Shown piece by piece: positions 33,631 through 41,092 of a stretch of DNA of 64,000 nucleotides. Under the pieces are notes generated by a model. That model ran no database searches and was not told the origin of the DNA. It saw only the letters and a list, made by a program, of their open reading frames with translations. This DNA is from an uncultured Bacteroidales bacterium (GTDB taxonomy: Bacteria > Bacteroidota > Bacteroidia > Bacteroidales > P3), in contig CAJUFX010000003.1 of NCBI GenBank assembly GCA_910586395.1, positions 231,482-295,481 on the forward strand, written 5' to 3'. The position numbers and the translations under genes were made by a program. The number at the start of each line of letters is the position of its first letter. The stretch's first letter is position 1.

Positions 33631-35244
33631 ATGTCCGATATCCGATCCGCAAAGGCCGCCCCGGCGGCCGCTTGTCCGCAAGACCATACCGCCACCGAAC
33701 CGTTACAGGCGGTAATGGAATCCTTGAAACAGAGTCCGTTGTTGAAAAAAGGCGTCCCATTGCCGGCGTGCGAACCTTTGCCGGCTTCCGGCTCCGCCCG
33801 CCGCTATTTCCGGTTCCGACAGGCGGATGGCGGCACGTTTCTCGGCGTATATCACGCCGACGCGCATGAAAACGCCGCCTATCTGGATTTCAGCCGGCAG
33901 TTTTCGGCCAAAGGCCTGCCGATACCGCAGGTTCTGTACCGGGATACGCGCCGCCCGGTCTATTTTGTGGAAGACGCGGGCGAACACGTGCTTTACGACT
34001 GGTTGCAACGACTCAAGGCCCATTGTCCGCAGGCATGGACGGACGGCAAGACGCTGCCGACGGTTTACCGACGCGTCATTGACCGCCTCGTCGAATTCCA
34101 ATACGAAGGCGGCCGGGATTTCGACTACGCCGCGGCCTACCCTTACGAAGCCTTTGACGAAAACGCGATTTACGCCGACCTGAACTACTTTAAATACTAC
34201 TTTCTCAAACTCTCCGGCACGCCTTTCGACGAACGCGCGCTGGAGGCCGATTTCCGCAAACTGACGGCCCTGCTGGCGGCCGCGCCGCGCGACGTGTTCA
34301 TGTGCCGCGACTTCCAGAGCCGTAACATCCTGCTGGGCGGTCCTTGGCCGGAAACCACGGCCGACAGCGCCGCCCGGCAAGCCTTTGCGGAGACGGTGCC
34401 GCTGACATTCATCGACTTTCAGGGCGGACGGCGCGGCCCGGCCGCCTACGACTTGGCCACGCTGCTCTACGAAGCCAAAGCCGACCTGCCGGCCGAACTG
34501 CGTGAAGCCTTGTTGCGCTACTATATGACAAGCACGGCGGCCTCACATCCTTATCCGGCCGGCCGCGACTTCGAAACCGACTACTACGGGTTCGTCTTCC
34601 TGCGCATCTTCCAGGCCATGGGAGCCTACGGCCTGCGTGGCCTGTACGAACGGAAGGCCGTCTTTCTGCAAAGCATCCCGCACGCCATCGCCAACCTCGG
34701 CCGCCTGTCGGACGCAGGCCGTCTGCCGGACGGCCTGCCCGAAATAACGCGCGTTATCCAAACACTGCGCGAAAGCGCCTGGGCCTGTCCGCCCCAACCC
34801 GCCGCCGAACCGCAGGCCGCGGTGGCCGCGCCAAGCGCGGCCGAAGCAGCCCCCGCGCTCACGGTTTCGGTCTATAGTTTCTCGTTCCGCCAAGGCGCGC
34901 CCGCCGACCCTTCCGGCAACGGGGGCGGCTTTGTCTTCGACTGCCGCGGCCTGCCCAACCCCGGCCGCCTGCCGGCTTACAAAACGCTGACAGGCCGCGA
35001 CCTGCCCGTACAGACCTACCTCCGCGGCTACGCACAGGTGGACCGGTTTATCGAACAATGTATCCGTACGACGTCCTTCAACCTTGAGACCTATCTGCAA
35101 CGCGGTTTCACGCATCTCTACATCGCTTTCGCCTGCACCGGCGGCCAACACCGCTCGGTCTATTGCGCCGAGGAATACGCACGCCGCATACGCGAACGCT
35201 ATCCCGTGAAGGTCGAATTAAAGCACATCGCGCACCCCGCCTGA
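33631..35244 (+). CDS. Amino-sugar kinase (AmgK/APH-like) - RapZ C-terminal domain fusion
   Basis: A 537-residue fusion. Residues about 25-390 are an aminoglycoside-phosphotransferase-fold kinase of the AmgK type: catalytic loop CRDFQSRNILL and metal motif FIDFQGGRRGP..YDLATLLYEA. An Ala/Pro-rich linker follows, then a RapZ C-terminal domain (FDCRGLPNPGR, LTGRDLPVQTYL, IAFACTGGQHRSVYCAEEYA). AmgK phosphorylates MurNAc or GlcNAc at C1 in cell-wall recycling; RapZ-C binds glucosamine-6-phosphate in E. coli. The fusion suggests kinase control by amino-sugar levels, which is inference. It is in an apparent operon with the plug protein. Confidence 0.82.
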   Translation: MSDIRSAKAAPAAACPQDHTATEPLQAVMESLKQSPLLKKGVPLPACEPLPASGSARRYFRFRQADGGTFLGVYHADAHENAAYLDFSRQFSAKGLPIPQVLYRDTRRPVYFVEDAGEHVLYDWLQRLKAHCPQAWTDGKTLPTVYRRVIDRLVEFQYEGGRDFDYAAAYPYEAFDENAIYADLNYFKYYFLKLSGTPFDERALEADFRKLTALLAAAPRDVFMCRDFQSRNILLGGPWPETTADSAARQAFAETVPLTFIDFQGGRRGPAAYDLATLLYEAKADLPAELREALLRYYMTSTAASHPYPAGRDFETDYYGFVFLRIFQAMGAYGLRGLYERKAVFLQSIPHAIANLGRLSDAGRLPDGLPEITRVIQTLRESAWACPPQPAAEPQAAVAAPSAAEAAPALTVSVYSFSFRQGAPADPSGNGGGFVFDCRGLPNPGRLPAYKTLTGRDLPVQTYLRGYAQVDRFIEQCIRTTSFNLETYLQRGFTHLYIAFACTGGQHRSVYCAEEYARRIRERYPVKVELKHIAHPA

Positions 35245-35249
35245 AACCC

Positions 35250-35281
35250 GTTGCCTTTATCCGAAATTTTACCTAAATTTG
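35250..35281 (+). promoter_or_regulatory. Promoter of the pilin-like/DUF3822/rsmD operon
   Basis: TAAATTTG at 35274-35281 with a GTTG -33 at 35250-35253 (20-nt spacer). Transcription near 35287 excludes the upstream in-frame start at 35289 and supports the ATG at 35328. Confidence 0.65.
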
Positions 35282-35327
35282 CACCGCTTTGCGAAAAAGC
35301 CTTAGAAAAACGTTAATCGAAAACATC

Positions 35328-35963
35328 ATGAACAAGCAACTCAGAATCGTCCTGCAAATCGTCTTAGGCATCATCGCCGTGGTATTGGCCATCGTCATCT
35401 ACCAAGGCATCATGAAACCCGTTCGGTTCAACCAAGAAAAAGACCAGCGCTCCGCCGTGGTCGTACAACGTCTCAAAGACATCCGCACGGTACAGGAAGC
35501 CTACAAGAAGGCTTACGGACGTTTCATCGGCAACATCGACAGCGTCATCCTGTTTTTGGAAAACGGCGAGTTGCCTTATACGCGCATGATCGGCACGGTC
35601 CCCGACTCCCTGACCGAAGAAGAAGCCATCAAACTCAAAATCGTTTCGCGCGAAACGTTCACGGAAAACGCTTACAACGTATTGTTCCCGAACGAGACCG
35701 ACAAGGTCGGCCACTTGGCCCGTCTGCCCTTTGTGCCTTATACGCAGCAGACGCAGAAAATCGACCTGCAGGCCGGTTTCATCGACAAGAACGGCTACAA
35801 GGTGCCGGTTTTCGAAGCCAAAGTACCGTACGAAGTATTCCTCAACGGCATGGACGACCAGCTCATCCGCAATACGGTTTCCCAAGCCAACGATTTCAAC
35901 CGCTATCCGGGCATCAAGGTCGGCAGCATGGAAGAGGCCATTACCGACGGTAACTGGGAATAG
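35328..35963 (+). CDS. Single-pass membrane protein of unknown function
   Basis: About 211 residues, starting MNKQLRIVLQIVLGIIAVVLAIVIY: one N-terminal transmembrane helix and a soluble, probably periplasmic domain (DIRTVQEAYKKAYGRFIGNID). The start resembles a pseudopilin-type N-terminus but no prepilin cleavage motif is obvious. It precedes DUF3822 and rsmD with short gaps (3 and 12 nt), an arrangement seen in other Bacteroidetes as far as I recall. Function unknown. Confidence 0.75.
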   Translation: MNKQLRIVLQIVLGIIAVVLAIVIYQGIMKPVRFNQEKDQRSAVVVQRLKDIRTVQEAYKKAYGRFIGNIDSVILFLENGELPYTRMIGTVPDSLTEEEAIKLKIVSRETFTENAYNVLFPNETDKVGHLARLPFVPYTQQTQKIDLQAGFIDKNGYKVPVFEAKVPYEVFLNGMDDQLIRNTVSQANDFNRYPGIKVGSMEEAITDGNWE

Positions 35964-35966
35964 ACG

Positions 35967-36839
35967 ATGGCATGGTTTTGCACCCAAAGGTGCATCAGCC
36001 CGCAATTACAGCAATACCGGGAGTCGGAACTGAGCCTCCGCTTGTTGTTGCGCCGCCGCGAGATTCTGTTCTCCGTACAGGCCGATGACTTGCGCATACT
36101 CTGTACCGGCTCTTATGTTTATCAAGACGACAGCCTGCATACGTCGCCTGTCGCGGTGGACGATTCGCCGCAACAGGCGACGGCTCTTTTTAAACAACGT
36201 CTGTCTGATTTAAGCCGCGCGGAAGTCTTGCTGAATCCGGATTGGCAATATCGCCGCATCGAATACACGGTGGCTTCGGAGGAAGCGTTGCTGATGCCGG
36301 CCGAATACGGTATCACGCCGGATCCGGCGCAGTTGTTGCATACCCTCTACCCTTTGCCGCAACATCCCGAAGAAATCACGGTCGAAAAATTCAAACAACG
36401 CCGCCTGCATTGCCATATCGTGACAGGCTTTCCGAATTTTTATACGCCGACCGTCAGGGCCGTTTACCCGCAGGCCGAACACAAAAGCGTTTATGCCCGT
36501 CTGGCCGAGCGTTTCTTTATGGCCGACGACCTGCCCAAACGTTTTCCCAACCATATCCTGCTTTGTCTGCGACCGCCCTATTTCGACCTGTGGCTCAAAA
36601 GCCCGGAAGGCTTACTATTGGCTAACCGTTATCCCTACCACAGTTACGACAATCTGCTTTATTATTTACTTTACGCCCTCAACAAACACAAGATAGACGC
36701 CGGCAACACGTTCCTACTGGTCTGCGGGGCGGCCCGGCCCGAAAAAATCGGCGAGCGGCTCGATGCCCATGTCGGGGCATGGGCCTATCCGCCTTTCGAG
36801 AGCCATACGCTCTGTCTGCCGCCTGTCTATAAGGCTTAA
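35967..36839 (+). CDS. DUF3822 family protein
   Basis: A 290-residue soluble protein of the Bacteroidetes family DUF3822, actin/ASKHA-like in general appearance (LYYLLYALNKHKID..NTFLLVCG near the C-terminus). Function unknown. It sits immediately upstream of rsmD, the usual place for the family, and 3 nt after the preceding gene. Confidence 0.8.
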   Translation: MAWFCTQRCISPQLQQYRESELSLRLLLRRREILFSVQADDLRILCTGSYVYQDDSLHTSPVAVDDSPQQATALFKQRLSDLSRAEVLLNPDWQYRRIEYTVASEEALLMPAEYGITPDPAQLLHTLYPLPQHPEEITVEKFKQRRLHCHIVTGFPNFYTPTVRAVYPQAEHKSVYARLAERFFMADDLPKRFPNHILLCLRPPYFDLWLKSPEGLLLANRYPYHSYDNLLYYLLYALNKHKIDAGNTFLLVCGAARPEKIGERLDAHVGAWAYPPFESHTLCLPPVYKA

Positions 36840-36851
36840 CCTCTTATTCTT

Positions 36852-37403
36852 ATGCGTATCATCAGCGGCCTCTATAAAGGAAGGCGTTTCCAGGCTCCGG
36901 ACCGGTTGCCGGTTAGGCCGACGACCGACATGGCCAAAGAAAGCCTGTTCAATATCCTCAACAGTCTGACGGATTTGGAAGGACTGCATGTTTTGGATTT
37001 ATGCGCCGGTATCGGCAGTATTTCGTTTGAATTTTATTCGCGGGGGGCGGCCGAAGTATGGGCCGTGGATCAATATGCGCCCTGCGTGGATTTTATCCGC
37101 CACCAGGCGGCCGTCTGGCAGATGGATCGCCTGCGCGTGCTACGTCAGGACGTCTGTGACTATTTACGTAAAGCCGCCGGTGGCCCGGCCCGGTTCGACC
37201 TTATCTTCGCCGATCCCCCCTACGACGCGCCTTTTATGGACGACTTGCCGGCGCTCGTCGCGGCTTCCGGCCTGCTCAAACCCGGCGGACGCTTCATTTT
37301 GGAACACGGCAAGGCGCATGCGTTCGACACCCATCCCGATTTTGAACAGGAAAGGCGTTACGGTAAAGTCCATTTCAGCTTTTTCCTGAAGCCGGAAGCA
37401 TAA
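36852..37403 (+). CDS. rsmD: 16S rRNA (guanine(966)-N(2))-methyltransferase
   Basis: A 183-residue class I SAM-dependent methyltransferase. It starts MRIISGLYKGRRF, with RPTTDMAKESLFNIL, SAM-binding VLDLCAGIGSISFE and catalytic DPPYDAPF (the NPPY-type motif). It methylates G966 of 16S rRNA during 30S assembly. It is last in its operon and converges with the metal exporter gene with only 22 bp between; no terminator was seen there. Confidence 0.95.
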   Translation: MRIISGLYKGRRFQAPDRLPVRPTTDMAKESLFNILNSLTDLEGLHVLDLCAGIGSISFEFYSRGAAEVWAVDQYAPCVDFIRHQAAVWQMDRLRVLRQDVCDYLRKAAGGPARFDLIFADPPYDAPFMDDLPALVAASGLLKPGGRFILEHGKAHAFDTHPDFEQERRYGKVHFSFFLKPEA

Positions 37404-37425
37404 AGCATAGGTTGGATCATCCGGC

Positions 37426-38577
37426 CTAAAAGCCCCACCACAAGCCACACAAGCCTATCAGAATGGCGACGAGGCTCTTGATACTTTTGAGCCAAACGAA
37501 CTGACGGCGCGATTCGGACAACAAAACCAACGAGGTGTGCCCATCCTGAACAAAGGCATTGACCAACAATACGCTCAACGGAACGACTGAAGCCGCATAC
37601 AGTTTGACGAACAGAAAATGCGGCCCCGAATACGGAATCCAACCGATGCCGAGCGCGAGCAACATCCAGAAAAGCGGCCGCATCCAGAACCCATCCGGGC
37701 TATCGGTCGGCACGAAAGCCTCCCAACAAAGCAAAACGTAAATCGTCGCCAACGTCCAAAGGAAAATGGAAAGGAAATGTTCCTTGACGACATGCCCCCA
37801 AAGATGTTCTCGGATAAAATGGGCGTTGGCGCGGCAAAGCACCGCGATGGCCGCGATGCCCAACAGCAGGAAAAGACCGTTTTCGAACAGCCATTCGACC
37901 CAACCTCCTTCATGTACATGGCCTCCACGCGCATGCGCATGCGCATGCCCCGCCTCTTCGGCCGTGTTCCCCAATGGCCAATCCAACAGCAATCCTACAA
38001 TATACCAAAGCAAGACGCCTATCAACACCCACCTGATCCAAAGTACAGAGCGATGCGGGACGGCACCGGCATCCTGCCCCTGACCATGTCCGTGGCCATG
38101 CGAATGCCCGCTTTCCGTCCCCAGGTCTTCCTCATGGGTCTGCAAATGTTCGTACGAACGGGTTTTCCACTGCCGCATGGCCGGTATGCGGTTGGCCAAC
38201 AGCCCTAATCCTATGCCGACGACGGTCAGGCCAAGGCTGATTTCAAACGTCAGCACGGGCATCATGCCCCACATCCGGAACGCATCGTCGCCCAATGCCG
38301 TGACCGAAGCCGCCAAAACGGCACCGAACCGCCAAAAACCATGCGTATAAAAACTCACAGCCGCGAAACCGCCCACACAGCCCGGAATCCACCCCAAAAG
38401 CGCCCCCATACAAACCGACTGCCAACCGCTACGGCCTTCCACCTGCATCTGCCAACGGCGGGCCGGACTTTTAAGCGCGGCATATTCCATGAGCGTCATA
38501 ATCATCATGACAAAGCACGACAATTGCAAAGCCTCACCCAACGGCCCCCACAGCCATTTATCCCATACAAACTGCAT
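37426..38577 (-). CDS. Putative manganese/heavy-metal exporter (ArsP_2-like), His-rich loop
   Basis: A 383-residue polytopic protein with about ten membrane segments and the conserved GWIPGCVGGFAAVSFYTHG and TALGDDAFRM stretches of the putative manganese transporter family. Two His-rich cytosolic or periplasmic loops (HSHGHGHGQGQD; HAHAHARGGHVHEGG) suggest metal binding. Direction and metal are inferred from the family. It starts 18 nt after truA, so probably co-transcribed; no manganese riboswitch was recognised. Confidence 0.8.
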   Translation of the reverse strand: MQFVWDKWLWGPLGEALQLSCFVMMIMTLMEYAALKSPARRWQMQVEGRSGWQSVCMGALLGWIPGCVGGFAAVSFYTHGFWRFGAVLAASVTALGDDAFRMWGMMPVLTFEISLGLTVVGIGLGLLANRIPAMRQWKTRSYEHLQTHEEDLGTESGHSHGHGHGQGQDAGAVPHRSVLWIRWVLIGVLLWYIVGLLLDWPLGNTAEEAGHAHAHARGGHVHEGGWVEWLFENGLFLLLGIAAIAVLCRANAHFIREHLWGHVVKEHFLSIFLWTLATIYVLLCWEAFVPTDSPDGFWMRPLFWMLLALGIGWIPYSGPHFLFVKLYAASVVPLSVLLVNAFVQDGHTSLVLLSESRRQFVWLKSIKSLVAILIGLCGLWWGF

Positions 38578-38595
38578 CTTTAAAAATCCTGTTAT

Positions 38596-39390
38596 TTACC
38601 AATCCGGATAACGTACTTCCCGTAAAAACAATGCGTGCCCGGGCACCGATTCCCCCGCCTTGCCACGGTCTCGCCGCGCCAACAGAACCGGTACGTCCGA
38701 AACAGCGAAACGCCCCTGCCCGACCGCCAACAGCGTGCCCACCATGGCCCGCACCATATTGCGCAAAAAGCGGTCGGCCGAAAACACGAAACAATAACGG
38801 CCGTTGCCCAGGTCCCGCATTTCGGCGCGGCGCAAATCACAGATATGCGAATTTTCGGCCCCATGCAATTTCTCAAACGCGCTGAAATCCTTCCGGCCAA
38901 CCAACAAAGCCGCGGCCGAACGCATGGCTTCCATATCCAACCGTTGCCGCACGAAATAACTGCTTTCCGCTATAAATGGATTCTTGACGACATGAAAATA
39001 ATAGTGATAAGTCCGCTCTACGGCCGAAAAACGCGCGTGACAATCCAACGGCGTCTCGAACAGACGGTAAACGGCAATGTCCGGCCCCGAAAGCGCATTC
39101 AACTGATAAACCCAATGCGCGTAAACGTCTTCCAAAACCGTCCCCGCTGCTTTCGCGCTCCGTGCCACAGCCGCCGTCCAAAACGGTTCATCCATATCGA
39201 AATGCGCATAATACGAAACGGCATGCACGCCCGTATCGGTACGCCCCGCACCGGTCAGGCGCACAGAGGTCTTGAACAAGACCGCCAAAGCCTGTTCCAA
39301 TACGCCCTGTACGCTCGGTGCATTCGGTTGCACCTGCCAGCCGCAAAACGACCGTCCGTTATAGGCCAAATGCAAAAAAAAACGTCTCAC
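38596..39390 (-). CDS. truA: tRNA pseudouridine(38-40) synthase
   Basis: A 264-residue TruA with the catalytic aspartate in AGRTDTGVHA and the FLRNMVRAMVGTL motif near the C-terminus. It isomerises U38-U40 in tRNA anticodon arms. The start is GTG: an in-frame TAA stands only two codons upstream and no ATG lies between. The promoter at 39453-39484 leaves a leader of about 55 nt. Confidence 0.95.
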   Translation of the reverse strand: MRRFFLHLAYNGRSFCGWQVQPNAPSVQGVLEQALAVLFKTSVRLTGAGRTDTGVHAVSYYAHFDMDEPFWTAAVARSAKAAGTVLEDVYAHWVYQLNALSGPDIAVYRLFETPLDCHARFSAVERTYHYYFHVVKNPFIAESSYFVRQRLDMEAMRSAAALLVGRKDFSAFEKLHGAENSHICDLRRAEMRDLGNGRYCFVFSADRFLRNMVRAMVGTLLAVGQGRFAVSDVPVLLARRDRGKAGESVPGHALFLREVRYPDW

Positions 39391-39452
39391 CCGATTTTAG
39401 ACTTTCTATTGCCATAAACGTAAATTTCCCGTACTCCCCGCCGGTATCCCGC

Positions 39453-39484
39453 AAAGGTACGATAAAAAAACAAAAAAAGGGAAA
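39453..39484 (-). promoter_or_regulatory. Promoter of truA-exporter
   Basis: TACCTTTG on the minus strand (39453-39460), a 20-nt spacer and TTTC (39481-39484). It overlaps the terminator of the upstream T9SS cargo gene. Confidence 0.6.
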
Positions 39485-39505
39485 GCACCTTCAAGTACTT
39501 TCCCT
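39474..39505 (-). terminator. Intrinsic terminator of the T9SS cargo gene
   Basis: On the minus strand a stem built from GGGAAAG (39498-39504 region) and CTTTCCC, separated by an imperfect loop, is followed by a run of seven T and more T-rich sequence. It lies about 110 nt after the cargo stop. Confidence 0.65.
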
Positions 39506-39612
39506 TTTCCCCTTAAGAGGCTTGCCGTTTATTTCAAACTTCACATCGTTCGTTTGCAATAAACGCGGCATCCCAACAGTGCTCAAGCGAACTTGGCTCT
39601 GCCCTCGGCCGT

Positions 39613-40983
39613 TTATTTTACCAACAGCTTCTTGCTGGCTACGCCTTTTTCCGTAACAATTTTGGCGATATACGTACCGGGCGCCAAATCGGTCACATCC
39701 ATTTCCGCAACGCTTTCATTCAACGTCACGTGTTTGAGCAGGCTACCGGCCATATTGTAGATTTCGATCCGTTGCATCGGATCCAAAGAAACCATGTTGA
39801 CCTTCTCGGAAGCCGGCATCGGATAAACGGAAATCGTCTGCGCGTAAGCGTCCTGATTCTTCTCATTATCTACGACGCCATATTGGATGATGCCATAGAT
39901 AGCCGGCAAAAAGTGTTCGCCGTTGGCCTGCAACAACTGGCTGAAAACGTAAACGAACAAACTCTTGCCGTTGTCGTGTTGCGGGCAACCTTCCGGCGCA
40001 AAACCATCCTGATCGTAAGGTTTCGACACATCCAATTCGGAGCCGTCCTTATTCCAGAAACAATTCCAAGCCTTCGGGTCGGAGTAGTCGATTCTCGTCC
40101 AAGAAGCCCATTCGTTCAACATCGTGCAATCGTCCGGACTCTTGACGCCAATGGCGAAGTTCCACAAACTGTCGTACGTGGCGTCCCCGGTCAACTGGGC
40201 ATGGAACGAAACCCCGAAGTCTCTATCCGCATACAGCGCCTTGTCGAACATGCCGCCCTTGCGTTGCATCTGCGGCACCATCACATTGTTGCTGTTCATT
40301 TTACCTTCCAGGAAAGGTACGTAATCCACCGGACTTTCCGCTCTGCCCTCGATCGAGACCGGCATCTTCAACTGTACGAGACTGACGGATGTCGCCATAT
40401 AATCTTCAACAGCAGGCTGTTCTTCCACATAGTAACCGGCCATCTTATAAGGCAGATCGGGTACCTTGTATCCCTGCACTTCCGTTACATGCGTACCGAA
40501 CTGGCTGATATCGTGACCGCGATCCCAACCGACCAAACTACCCTGACGGTAAACATAAGTCATCGCACCGACGACCGCCCATTCTTCCAGTTTATGGCCG
40601 CTATAGTTGACGTAAAGGTTGCCGGCCGTCTCGAACGTCGCGCCGATTTCACCCGTTCCGTTGATATTGCTACCGAAACCGTGAAGGGCCGATTCCTGTC
40701 CGAAATACCCATTGGTCGATCCCCATTGAACATAATACAAATAGTTACCGCAATTGGGAGCCAAGGGGTCGTATTCGCCATGCCAACGCAACGTATCGTA
40801 TCTCGCGCCGGCCTGTCTGAACTGAGGCGCGTCGAACGTCTGCGCGGCCGGCAATTCAGCTCTGGTTCTACGAACTACCTGACGTTCGATGTGCGATACG
40901 CCCGGATGTACTTCAATCTGTGCTTGCGCGGCAGCCCCGATTCCGCAAGCCGCCACACATAAAGTAGCAAACAGTTTTTTCAT
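39613..40983 (-). CDS. Secreted protein with T9SS type A C-terminal sorting domain
   Basis: A 456-residue protein with a signal peptide (MKKLFATLCVAACGIGAAAQAQ), a central beta-rich region without a recognised enzyme motif, and a C-terminal sorting domain of about 75 residues (ISVYPMPASEKV, IEIYNMAGSLLKH, LAPGTYIAKIVTEKG). Cargo with this signal crosses the outer membrane by the type IX system and is usually attached to A-LPS. Function of the passenger unknown. It is monocistronic, with its own promoter and terminator. Confidence 0.85.
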   Translation of the reverse strand: MKKLFATLCVAACGIGAAAQAQIEVHPGVSHIERQVVRRTRAELPAAQTFDAPQFRQAGARYDTLRWHGEYDPLAPNCGNYLYYVQWGSTNGYFGQESALHGFGSNINGTGEIGATFETAGNLYVNYSGHKLEEWAVVGAMTYVYRQGSLVGWDRGHDISQFGTHVTEVQGYKVPDLPYKMAGYYVEEQPAVEDYMATSVSLVQLKMPVSIEGRAESPVDYVPFLEGKMNSNNVMVPQMQRKGGMFDKALYADRDFGVSFHAQLTGDATYDSLWNFAIGVKSPDDCTMLNEWASWTRIDYSDPKAWNCFWNKDGSELDVSKPYDQDGFAPEGCPQHDNGKSLFVYVFSQLLQANGEHFLPAIYGIIQYGVVDNEKNQDAYAQTISVYPMPASEKVNMVSLDPMQRIEIYNMAGSLLKHVTLNESVAEMDVTDLAPGTYIAKIVTEKGVASKKLLVK

Positions 40984-41050
40984 TGTTTTTTAAAATATTA
41001 AGTGTTTTATTTAAGTATTCGCTTCCGCGCACCCTATTTTTTTACGGTGC

Positions 41051-41058
41051 CAAATATA
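41051..41058 (-). promoter_or_regulatory. -7 element of the T9SS cargo promoter
   Basis: TATATTTG on the minus strand within an AT-rich gap; -33 is TTCG-like. The leader is about 60 nt and AT-rich. Confidence 0.55.
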
Positions 41059-41092
41059 AAAACTTTTTTTGAATTTAACGAATTTTTAATTT

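Noticed and set aside
37404..37425. Terminator between rsmD and the metal exporter
   Set aside because: The 22-bp gap has no stem followed by a T tract on either strand.
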